Of a stretch of 64,000 nucleotides of DNA, positions 24,597 through 32,398 are shown piece after piece. Made by a program: the position numbers and the translations under genes. Source of the stretch: Saprospirales bacterium (GTDB lineage: Bacteria; Bacteroidota; Bacteroidia; Chitinophagales; Saprospiraceae). Numbering within the stretch: position 1 is the stretch's first letter; every line of letters begins with the position of its first letter. The stretch is from the NCBI GenBank assembly GCA_016711045.1, contig JADJTT010000002.1:434001-498000 (forward strand), in the 5' to 3' direction. The notes under the pieces are model-generated. The model did not search any database and was not told where the DNA came from. It was given only the letters and a program-made list of their open reading frames with translations.

Positions 24597-25117
24597 CAGC
24601 GACGTCCAGCTTCGACTAGTTTTTTTTCTTATCGCTCTACTTCCGCGGGACAGGTGTCGAAGAGGACTTCGACACTACAGCGTTTGATACAGCGGCGTTC
24701 AGGTTCAATTTGTTTTTTCCCTACCGCTCTACCTCCAGCGGAACAGGTGTCGAAGAGGACTTCGACACTACAGCGTTTGATACAGCGGCGTCCAGGTTCA
24801 ATTTGTTTTTTCCCTACCGCTCTACCTCCAGCGGAACAGGTGTCGAAGAGGACTTCGACACTACAGCGTTTGATACAGCGGCGTCCAGGTTCAATTAGTT
24901 TTTTTCCTACCGCTCTACCTCCAGCGGAACAGGTATCGAAGAGGACTTCGACACTACAGCGTTTGATACAGCCGCGTCCAGGTTCAATTTGTTTTTTCCC
25001 TACCGCTCTACCTCCAGCGGGACAGGTGTCGAAGAGGACTTCGACACTAAGCGGGTACGCGGCCCGGTTCGATTATTTTCCACCCAGCGGACAGTGTCGA
25101 AGAGGACTTCGACACTA
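24567..25117. repeat. REP array 3: 93-bp tandem units
   Basis: It starts with the inverted copy next to the transposase start. The hairpin TGTCGAAGAGGACTTCGACA then recurs at 24655, 24748, 24841, 24934 (one base changed) and 25027, again 93 bases apart, and finally at 25095 after a shortened 68-base unit. The spacer differs from array 2 (TTTGATACAGCGGCGTCCAG and CCCTACCGCTCTACC). Copies agree better within each array than between arrays. The last copy supplies the stop codon of the trehalose gene. Confidence 0.92.
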
Positions 25118-27286
25118 CACCAACCTTTCCAACAACGCCCTTACATTCCCCACCGACACCAGCTGAAACCGTGCCGCCGTCTTCGCCATCCCTACTTTGA
25201 TCGTATAGGCCTTTGGCGGCATTACTTTGAAGGTATCTTCGTCGGTATGGTCGTCGCCGATGGCGATGATGAAGTCCCAATCGCGCTCGGAGAGCCAGTT
25301 GAGCATGGCTTTGCCTTTGTTGACGCCGGCGTTTTTGATCTCTACCACTTTGTTGCCTTCGAGCACCTGGAGGTCGAGGTTGGCGGTGAGGTAGAGAAGG
25401 GTGTCGCGAAATTCACGCACCCGCTTTTCGCCGAGGTCTTTGTCGGTCATGCGGTAGTGCCAGGCGAGGGAGTATTGTTTTTCTTCAATGAAAGAACCGG
25501 GGGTACGTTCGACCATGTTGTCGAGCACGGGGCGGATATCTTTTTTCCAGGCATTGACGACGCCATGAGCCGATTTCCACCGGTTGGCCATCTTGACCCA
25601 AACGCCGTGTTCGGCGGCGAGGTCGATGCCGGTGGGGCCCAGCCATTTGTCGAGGGTGTCGCGGTCGCGGCCGCTGCTCACCACGACGTGATTGCCGGCC
25701 TGCGCCTTCAACCCAGCCAGCAAGCTGAGTAATTCTTCATCGGGCACGACAGCCATGGGGTCGGGGTGAAACTCCATGAGGGTGCCGTCGTAGTCGAGCA
25801 CGATGAGGCGGTCTTTGGCCGAATGATATGTTTCGATGAGTTCCTGGATGTCTTGCTCTGTCAGGAGGTTCGTATTCTCTCCTTTTTGTTCTTCCATGTG
25901 TCGCATTTGTTCATTGATAAAATCTTCCGCCCAGTTTTTGACGGTATATTTTTTGAGGCGCAATTGCATTTTCTCGAGCCGGGTGCGCTGCTCGCCTTCG
26001 TCCATCTCAAGGGCCCCTTTAAGCGCCTCGGCCATTTCGTTCATGTCTTGCGGGTTGACGATAAGGGCATCGTAGAGCTCGTTGGCGGCGCCGGCCATTT
26101 CACTCAAAATGAGTACCCCTTTTTTGGATTCTTCCTTGGCGGCGATGTATTCTTTGGCGACCAGGTTCATACCGTCGCGCAAGGGGGTGATCATGGCGAT
26201 ATCAGCCACCTTGTAGAGGGTGGTCAACTCGCCGAAATTGAGGGAGCGGTAGAAATAGAGAATGGGCGTCCAGTCGAACGTACCGTAGTTACTGTTGAAC
26301 TCGCCTACCAGGGTATCGATCTCGGTTTTCAGGTCGCGGTATTGATCCACGTTGGATCGGGAAGGCACGACGATCAGCACGAGGCTGACCTTGGTTTTGT
26401 ATTCCGGGTATTTATTCAGGAAGCGCCTGAATACCTTGACCCGGTTCGGAATGCCCTTTGTATAATCCAGCCGGTCGATGGTAATGACCAACTTGCGTCC
26501 GTGGGTTTGCTTCCGGATCCGGTCCATGCCGGTCTGCGCATCTTCCTCCACATCGGGGAAGGCGTAATTGTCGTAATCGATGCCCATAGGGAATACATCG
26601 GTGTTGACCATGCGCTTGCCGACGGGAAGTTTGCCAAAATAATGCTCATACCCCGTAATACGGTATGCAGCACTGAGAAAATGCCGCATATAGTCGAATG
26701 TGTGAAAGCCGATCTGATCGGCCCCGAGCAGCCCCCGCAAGAGCTGTTCCCGCCAGGGGAGCATCCGGAACAATTCGTAGGAAGGGAAGGGAATATGGAG
26801 AAAAAAACCGATGGAAATATCCCGAAAAGCTTCCCGGATCATGGCCGGCAACAGCAGCAATTGGTAATCGTGCACCCAAACGATGTCGTCGGGTTCGATC
26901 GATTCGATCACCACGTCGGCAAATTTTTGGTTGACCTCTTTATAGGCCGCCCAATAACGGTCTTCATAGGACGTGAATTGGGGGAAATAGTGAAAATGAG
27001 GCCAAATCACTTTATTGCTGAACCCTTCGTAGTAGAGCTCAATGTCTTCTTCGGAGAGGAATACGGGCACCAAACCGTCTTTAGCCAGGTCGCGTTTGAC
27101 GGATTCGCGCTCCCATTTGTCTTCGAGCGCCTGCCCCGGCCAACCGATCCAGATCTTGTCCAGTGTCTCATCCAGTGAGTTGAGGCCGGTAGCCAGCCCT
27201 CCTGCACTGGGATGGTAGATGAGTTCGCCCTGTTTTTTGTTGACAGTTACAGGAAGCCGGTTGGAGATGATGATCAGTCGAGGCAT
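25115..27286 (-). CDS. Bifunctional trehalose-6-phosphate synthase/phosphatase (OtsA-OtsB fusion)
   Basis: 723 residues. Residues 1-~470 are a GT20 trehalose-6-phosphate synthase: LIIISNRLPVTV at the start, SAGGLATGLNSL, WVHDYQLLLLPAMIR, FFLHIPFPSYELFRMLPWR, IDRLDYTKGIPNR and MITPLRDGMNLVAKEY. Residues ~490-723 are a HAD-type trehalose-6-phosphate phosphatase: LIVLDYDGTLMEF (catalytic Asp pair), SSGRDRDTL and AIGDDHTDEDTF. The enzyme makes trehalose from UDP- or ADP-glucose and glucose-6-phosphate, for osmotic or stress protection. The stop TAG is part of the last REP unit, a sign that the array abuts the gene end exactly. Confidence 0.96.
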   Translation of the reverse strand: MPRLIIISNRLPVTVNKKQGELIYHPSAGGLATGLNSLDETLDKIWIGWPGQALEDKWERESVKRDLAKDGLVPVFLSEEDIELYYEGFSNKVIWPHFHYFPQFTSYEDRYWAAYKEVNQKFADVVIESIEPDDIVWVHDYQLLLLPAMIREAFRDISIGFFLHIPFPSYELFRMLPWREQLLRGLLGADQIGFHTFDYMRHFLSAAYRITGYEHYFGKLPVGKRMVNTDVFPMGIDYDNYAFPDVEEDAQTGMDRIRKQTHGRKLVITIDRLDYTKGIPNRVKVFRRFLNKYPEYKTKVSLVLIVVPSRSNVDQYRDLKTEIDTLVGEFNSNYGTFDWTPILYFYRSLNFGELTTLYKVADIAMITPLRDGMNLVAKEYIAAKEESKKGVLILSEMAGAANELYDALIVNPQDMNEMAEALKGALEMDEGEQRTRLEKMQLRLKKYTVKNWAEDFINEQMRHMEEQKGENTNLLTEQDIQELIETYHSAKDRLIVLDYDGTLMEFHPDPMAVVPDEELLSLLAGLKAQAGNHVVVSSGRDRDTLDKWLGPTGIDLAAEHGVWVKMANRWKSAHGVVNAWKKDIRPVLDNMVERTPGSFIEEKQYSLAWHYRMTDKDLGEKRVREFRDTLLYLTANLDLQVLEGNKVVEIKNAGVNKGKAMLNWLSERDWDFIIAIGDDHTDEDTFKVMPPKAYTIKVGMAKTAARFQLVSVGNVRALLERLV

Positions 27287-27333
27287 AGTGTGTTCAGGTT
27301 GTGTATGGCGGGCACCTAAATTTACATAAAAAT

Positions 27334-27366
27334 AAAAAAGCCCCGTAAATACAGGGCTTTTTTATT
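27334..27366. terminator. Intrinsic terminator, bidirectional
   Basis: AAAAAAGCCCC and GGGCTTTTTT pair around GTAAATACA, with T-runs available on both strands. It lies between the minus-strand unknown gene (27386-28777) and the trehalose gene downstream of it. Confidence 0.85.
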
Positions 27367-27385
27367 TTTCTCCTTCAAAAAAACA

Positions 27386-28777
27386 TTACGCACCTTTTTT
27401 CCGGGCGCGTCTTGTTTTAAAAAGTTCGACGATCTCTTTTTCTTTCATAAATTTCCAGTCCTGGAAAGAAGCTGTGACGAACTTCTTGATATCCTGATAG
27501 TCTTTGCTCCGCTTATCGATGAATTTCTTCAGGCAGCGGTTGACGAAGGTCATAGACAGGTCCTTCAGATATTGGTTGAACTGCTGGTTGGCGAAGATAT
27601 TCATGTAAATGGGGAAGGTCTTGGTCAGCTCAAAGTATTCGGGATAACCACTCACCTCCAGGTTGCGGATAGCTCCTGCAAAATAGCGACGGATCACCTG
27701 GCGGACCGCCTCGCTCTGTATCGACATCCCTTCATGGTGGCTGTAGTAGACCTTCACCGCTTCCTGGGCAGCCTCTGCACGGAAGCCGTCTTCATGCACG
27801 ATGTCCAGCATTTTGTAATATTCGCTCAGGCCGTCTTTTACTTTTAGGTCGAGGGCGGTGAGGGTGCGCACATCGGCATCGGCATCCACATCCAGTCCAT
27901 AATCTGTCATTTCCAGCAGGAACTTGAGCCAATGTTCCAGGAAGTCCGGCATGGACTTGCGCACTTTATTCAGTGCCGCTTCCGCCGTGTCGCGGTCTTC
28001 GCCGTCCAGGTCGAAGAAGTTGACATAAAGGAAGAGGACCTGCAAGTGACCCACGGTGTTAAAAAATTCCTTATTGCCTACAAAAGCGGTGATCTCGGGC
28101 AGGATCGTCGAGTTGTCGGCGCCCTGCAACTTGATCCGGTGGATGATAAACTGCTTGAGCGGCTCGATCAGGGCCACCAGGTCAATGGCCTTCGTGGGAA
28201 ATTCGGCAGTCTGATAATTATCGTGCACAAACTGCTTTTTATACCGCAGATAGCTGTCTTTTCGATCGAATTCGTTTCGGTATTTCTCCAGCTTCTGGCT
28301 TTGCAGGTAATAGCGGATCCGCTTATTTTCAAAGGTGTTGATGAGGTTGGTGATCCAGATATCCGAGCTGAGGCCAAATCCGATCTGGATGGATTGTCCG
28401 ATCCGCTTTTTCAGTATCTCAAAATTGGACGAGTTGCAGATCGCTTCCAACACATCCCGGAAATGGTCTTGCGGACGGGCATAATGGCCTTGTTCATTGA
28501 CCTCTCCCCGCAATACCGAATAGCCCAGGATCTTGGGCAGGAACAGGCCTTCAAATTCGGGCAAGAGAATAAACTGCTCCAGCGCGATGAGCTGAAGAGG
28601 GTTCTCCAGGGCCACTTTGGCATAAAAATCGGCGATACGGGGTTCGAAGAGGTCTTTAAGCACGTTGTAATCATCATCCTCTTCCGTATCCAGATAAGTG
28701 GCGAGTTGATCGGATTCCTGGATCTCTCCGGCCAGGTATTCCAGTTCCTCTACATAATGCGCTGCTAATTCTTTCAT
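27386..28777 (-). CDS. Large helical cytoplasmic protein of unknown function
   Basis: 463 residues; I do not recognise it. No signal peptide, no membrane segment and no metal or nucleotide motif. The sequence looks all-helical, with charged amphipathic stretches (MKELAAHYVEELEYLAGEIQ, ...LKKFIDKRSKDYQDIKKFVT) and a strongly basic C-terminus (FKTRRARKKGA). An acidic patch (YLDTEEDDDYN) lies near residue 30. I start at the ATG at 28777 because the 12 earlier codons to 28813 overlap a hairpin. It sits downstream of rpsP on the same strand with a hairpin between, so it may share expression with the ribosomal protein gene. Confidence 0.7.
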   Translation of the reverse strand: MKELAAHYVEELEYLAGEIQESDQLATYLDTEEDDDYNVLKDLFEPRIADFYAKVALENPLQLIALEQFILLPEFEGLFLPKILGYSVLRGEVNEQGHYARPQDHFRDVLEAICNSSNFEILKKRIGQSIQIGFGLSSDIWITNLINTFENKRIRYYLQSQKLEKYRNEFDRKDSYLRYKKQFVHDNYQTAEFPTKAIDLVALIEPLKQFIIHRIKLQGADNSTILPEITAFVGNKEFFNTVGHLQVLFLYVNFFDLDGEDRDTAEAALNKVRKSMPDFLEHWLKFLLEMTDYGLDVDADADVRTLTALDLKVKDGLSEYYKMLDIVHEDGFRAEAAQEAVKVYYSHHEGMSIQSEAVRQVIRRYFAGAIRNLEVSGYPEYFELTKTFPIYMNIFANQQFNQYLKDLSMTFVNRCLKKFIDKRSKDYQDIKKFVTASFQDWKFMKEKEIVELFKTRRARKKGA

Positions 28778-28793
28778 AATGGTCCATTTTGAA

Positions 28794-28834
28794 CATGGAC
28801 CTGGAAGGGTCAATTAAGCCCTGCCAGGTCCATG
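28794..28834. promoter_or_regulatory. Hairpin in the leader between rpsP and the unknown helical gene
   Basis: CATGGACCTGG (28794-28804) pairs perfectly with CCAGGTCCATG (28824-28834), with an inner GGG/CCC extension. It lies 17 bases upstream of the start codon at 28777 and 39 bases after the rpsP stop. It could attenuate or protect either transcript end. Confidence 0.55.
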
Positions 28835-28872
28835 CAATTTTCCAAACTTTAAAAAAGTCTGTTAACTCAATA

Positions 28873-29496
28873 TTACTTGTCTTCGTCTTCTTCAGGGTCG
28901 GCGGAGGGCTCTTCGGCACTTTCTTCCGTAGCTTCTTCGGCTGCGGGCGCTTCTTCTACCACTGCTGCGACTTCCTCTACTACCTCTGCAACAGCGGGGG
29001 CCTCTTCTACTTCGGCAGTGGGTTCTTCCACTTCCGGTGCTTCAGCTGCCACTTCTTCCACTACCACAGGTTCTGCTTTCTTGGGAGCAGGAATCCCCGA
29101 AACTTTTGCGTGGTGCTTTTTGAAGTCTGCTTTCGTCTGCTCGGCACGGGTAGCGACCTTGGCTTCCTTGCTGTCAATCCATTCCTGGTAAAGACGATCG
29201 GCATCTTCCTGGGTCATGGCTTCTTTGTTTACGCCGCGCATCAGGTGCTTGCGGTACATTACGCCTTTGAAACGGAGAATTGCACGAACAGTGTCAGTGG
29301 GTTGGGCTCCTTTGAGCAACCAATCAAAAGCTTTGTCGCGATCGAGATCAATCGTCGCAGGCTTGGTCATCGGGTTGTACACACCCAGCTTTTCGATGAA
29401 TCGGCCATCACGCGGCGCACGGGCATCTGCTACCACAATATGGTAGAAGGGGTTCTTTCTGCGGCCCTTACGCTGCAAACGCATTTTTACTGGCAT
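28873..29496 (-). CDS. rpsP: 30S ribosomal protein S16 with long acidic tail
   Basis: 207 residues. The first ~85 are canonical S16: MPVKMRLQRKGRRKNPFYHI, VVADARAPRDGRFIEKLGVYNP and a VRAILRFKGVM-type segment. After a lysine-rich linker (VATRAEQTKADFKKHHAKVS) comes an ~90-residue tail of almost only Glu, Ala, Val and Pro. Extended S16 tails are common in Bacteroidota, but this one is on the long side; its role is unknown. The gene heads the minus-strand run with the unknown 463-residue protein. Confidence 0.93.
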   Translation of the reverse strand: MPVKMRLQRKGRRKNPFYHIVVADARAPRDGRFIEKLGVYNPMTKPATIDLDRDKAFDWLLKGAQPTDTVRAILRFKGVMYRKHLMRGVNKEAMTQEDADRLYQEWIDSKEAKVATRAEQTKADFKKHHAKVSGIPAPKKAEPVVVEEVAAEAPEVEEPTAEVEEAPAVAEVVEEVAAVVEEAPAAEEATEESAEEPSADPEEDEDK

Positions 29497-29630
29497 AGCG
29501 GTTTATTCTTATTTTAATTAAACCATACCTGCGTACCTTGCATAGCAAGCGGCAGGTTTTTACAGGGCGCGAAGGTAGATATATTTTTCGGATTGTGCAA
29601 GATGGAGGTTTATTTCTTAATTTGCATACG

Positions 29631-32201
29631 ATGAAACAAGTGTATACCCTTCTTTTCTTTTGTGTAGCCTGGTCTCCATTTTTCGCGCAGACCAGCATCT
29701 CCGGCATGGTAAATTCCTACACGGCAGTGACGGCTCTTGATTACTGTGCGGCCAAACTCACGGTGACCAATGCATCCGGCTTCCAGCCCGGACAAGCGGT
29801 ACTGCTCATTCAAATGCAAGGAGCGACCATCAACGAAAGTAATTCGGCCAGCTTCGGGGATATTACCAACCTGGGCAATGCAGGGCTGTATGAGCGGGGA
29901 CGGATCTACCAGATCAACGGCAACGCTATTTTCCTGGAGAACCAGCTACTCCATACGTATACCCCTTCGGGGAAAGTGCAACTGGTCGGCATCGCGGAAT
30001 ATACGGCGGCAACCGTAACCGGCGCCCTGACCGCCCAGGCATGGAACGGAAGTACCGGCGGCATCCTGGCCCTGGAGGTAACCAACACCCTTACGCTCCA
30101 GGCCCCCATTCAAGTAGATGGCAAAGGATTCAGGGGCGGACAAGTAAATGTGGTGAACAGCAACTGCCAGTGGTTCCTCAATGAAAACGATTATTTCTAC
30201 GACCAATCTAACTGGCGGGGTGCGAAAAAAGGCGAAGGGATTGCAACGGTCATCACCGGAAAAGAATGCGGCCGCGGCCCTCAGGCCAATGGCGGCGGCG
30301 GCGGTAATGACCACAATGCCGGCGGCGGCGGTGGCGCTCAGGTCGCCACCGGGGGCCTCGGCGGATTGAACACGCCTTCTTCCAGTTTCGGATGTGATGG
30401 CGATTTCCCCGGTATGGGTGGAAAATCGCCTGGCACGGCTACCGACCGCATCTTCCTCGGCGGCGGCGGCGGCGCAGGTCACGCAGATGACCCCGGTACG
30501 GGAAGCAGTGGAGGCACAGGGGGCGGCATCATCCTCCTCTGGGCCGGATCGATCGACGGAAATGGATTTGCACTCTCCTCCAAAGGGCTCACGCCTGCCG
30601 TTACCACAGGTGATGGCGCCGGAGGAGGCGGAGGAGGTGGAACGATTCTCGTCACCTACACCGCTGCCGGCAGCTCATTCGATATCACCCTGAACGGCGG
30701 TAACGGGGGCAACACCCAAAACCTCCCCGACCGTTGTTATGCGCCAGGAGGCGGAGGCAGTGGAGGTCGTTTCCTGCGGAATGGCCCCGTGGTAGCCAGC
30801 GTGCAGCTCAACGGCGGCGCACCCGGGATCAATACCGTTGCTTCTACTTATTGCAATACCCCCTATAACGGCGCCACGGCAGGCACGGGCGGCCAGCAAC
30901 AGCCTTTTTCCGGCGTGCCGGAAGGCGCCACGCCTGTCGAATTTCCCGCAATCACTCAACAACCTCCGGCTACCCTTCTGTTTTGCGAGAATCCGCCCCT
31001 GACCCTGTCTGTACAGGCAAGCGGAAGCGATCTCCAGTTCCAATGGCAGGTCAACATGGGGAGCGGGTTTACCAACCTAAGCAATAATGCCTTTTATAGC
31101 GGTACACAAACCCATACCCTGCTGCTGCTCGATCCCCAACCCGGGTGGAACGGGTATCAATACCAGTGCGTCATTACCAGCGGTTGCTTCGATCCGGTAA
31201 CGACCCAGTCCACTACCCTATCTGTCGGGACGCCTGCCATAGCTGGGTTTACGTTTACAGTCGACGGCACCTTCGTTCAATTCCAGAATACCTCTCTCAA
31301 TGCCGATTCGGTGCTATGGGCTTTCGGGGATGGAAATCAGAGCACAGCCTTCTCCCCCGGCTACGACTATACCACCGAAGGGACCTATACGGTCATCCTC
31401 ACCGCTTTCGGCGACTGCGGCGCAACCACCAGTACACAGACGATCCAGGTCGGATTTCCGCCGGCAGCTGATTTTGGATCTGATTTTACCGCGGGCTGTG
31501 CGCCCCTCACGGTCCACTTTGAAGATATGTCGAGCGGCCTCAACCTCACTTCCCTGGAATGGATTTTCCCGGGAGGACAGCCCGCCAGCTCAGGCCTGCC
31601 CGACCCGATAATCACCTACAGTACCCCCGGCCAATTTGACGTCACGCTGATCGCGGGAAATGCACTGGGATTTGATACATTGGTCCTGGAAAATTATCTC
31701 GAGGTCGTGCCGGTCCCCCAGGCCTTTTTCGCCTACTCCGTCTCGGGCGACACCGTATTTTTTACCAATGGTTCCATCGGTAGCAGCCTGAACTACACCT
31801 GGGATTTCGGGGACGATACCACACCTTCCAACTCCGTCAACCCCGTACACCTATACCCAGGCCCCGGCATATACGAGGTCACGCTGACTGCCCTGAACAC
31901 CTATTGTGCCAGTTCCACCTCGATCCTGATCCAGGTTGGGCCCAACGCCAGCGGAGATATTTCAAGCCGTACCGCGATTCAATTTTTTCCAAATCCGGTT
32001 TCCGACAAATTACACGTAATAGTAGCAGGTTCGCCGCCGTTGGAATTGCGGTGCTGGAATGCGCTCGGCATCCGTGTGTACCAGGTTCAGGTACAGGAAG
32101 GGACTCAACTAATCGATATGAGAGGCTGGGCGCCGGGACTGTACTGGATAGAATGGATGGAAAACGGCAGCCGGCATGGATACCGCCTGCTGAAACTGTA
32201 G
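29631..32201 (+). CDS. Large secreted PKD-domain protein with T9SS sorting tail
   Basis: 856 residues. Signal peptide MKQVYTLLFFCVAWSPFFAQ sets the start at 29631 (an upstream frame extension to 29538 is not leader-like). Residues ~220-385 are extremely glycine-rich (GGGGGNDHNAGGGGGAQ and similar), in the style of Bacteroidota adhesins. Next come an Ig-like region (~440-535) and two or three PKD domains (WAFGDGNQ near 560, WDFGDDTTP near 725). The last ~75 residues are a Por secretion-system tail, from FFPNPVSDKLHVIV to GLYWIEW. The product is probably exported by T9SS and attached to the surface; ligand unknown. Confidence 0.88.
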   Translation: MKQVYTLLFFCVAWSPFFAQTSISGMVNSYTAVTALDYCAAKLTVTNASGFQPGQAVLLIQMQGATINESNSASFGDITNLGNAGLYERGRIYQINGNAIFLENQLLHTYTPSGKVQLVGIAEYTAATVTGALTAQAWNGSTGGILALEVTNTLTLQAPIQVDGKGFRGGQVNVVNSNCQWFLNENDYFYDQSNWRGAKKGEGIATVITGKECGRGPQANGGGGGNDHNAGGGGGAQVATGGLGGLNTPSSSFGCDGDFPGMGGKSPGTATDRIFLGGGGGAGHADDPGTGSSGGTGGGIILLWAGSIDGNGFALSSKGLTPAVTTGDGAGGGGGGGTILVTYTAAGSSFDITLNGGNGGNTQNLPDRCYAPGGGGSGGRFLRNGPVVASVQLNGGAPGINTVASTYCNTPYNGATAGTGGQQQPFSGVPEGATPVEFPAITQQPPATLLFCENPPLTLSVQASGSDLQFQWQVNMGSGFTNLSNNAFYSGTQTHTLLLLDPQPGWNGYQYQCVITSGCFDPVTTQSTTLSVGTPAIAGFTFTVDGTFVQFQNTSLNADSVLWAFGDGNQSTAFSPGYDYTTEGTYTVILTAFGDCGATTSTQTIQVGFPPAADFGSDFTAGCAPLTVHFEDMSSGLNLTSLEWIFPGGQPASSGLPDPIITYSTPGQFDVTLIAGNALGFDTLVLENYLEVVPVPQAFFAYSVSGDTVFFTNGSIGSSLNYTWDFGDDTTPSNSVNPVHLYPGPGIYEVTLTALNTYCASSTSILIQVGPNASGDISSRTAIQFFPNPVSDKLHVIVAGSPPLELRCWNALGIRVYQVQVQEGTQLIDMRGWAPGLYWIEWMENGSRHGYRLLKL

Positions 32202-32205
32202 TTTT

Positions 32206-32346
32206 CTATTTTACCCATTCCAGTTTTTCAGTTCGATGCAACATTTTACACCCCCCCTGATCGAACAGGATATATCCGATGACGACCGCGCAGATCAACA
32301 GGATGATCAAGTCAACCTTCCGTATTATAGGTTTTTTGCCTTCCAT
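32206..32346 (-). CDS. Putative 46-residue single-pass membrane protein
   Basis: Reads MEGKKPIIRKVDLIILLICA then VVIGYILF, followed by a short soluble tail ending LEWVK. A basic N-terminus, one predicted helix of about 17-20 hydrophobic residues and a stop five bases from the convergent gene's stop make a coherent tiny gene. It lies downstream of the TonB-dependent receptor on the same strand, after a hairpin. No strong ribosome-binding site is visible. A chance ORF is possible. Confidence 0.4.
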   Translation of the reverse strand: MEGKKPIIRKVDLIILLICAVVIGYILFDQGGCKMLHRTEKLEWVK

Positions 32347-32360
32347 GGGGAAAAATTATT

Positions 32361-32391
32361 ATGAAGGTGCAGCCTTCGGCTGTGCCTTCAT
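32361..32391 (-). terminator. Hairpin after the TonB-dependent receptor gene
   Basis: ATGAAGGTGCAGCC pairs with GGCTGTGCCTTCAT around TTC (14 pairs, two G-U-type). It lies 8 bases past the receptor stop. On the minus strand it is followed by AATAATTTTTCCCC, a short T-run. Confidence 0.6.
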
Positions 32392-32398
32392 ACGCTTC

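Noticed and set aside
23401..25117. The 93-bp arrays as a CRISPR
   Set aside because: Spacers between hairpins are themselves repeated, not unique, and no cas genes are present. A RAYT explains the array.
23409..25166. Open frames of 100-196 codons with 31-residue repeats across the REP arrays
   Set aside because: The unit is 93 bases, a multiple of three, so any stop-free frame stays open. Several frames are open at once, and conservation follows the hairpins, not codon positions.
25766..27178. 470-codon antisense frame over the trehalose gene
   Set aside because: Mirror of a well-conserved OtsA-OtsB fusion; its translation has no family features.
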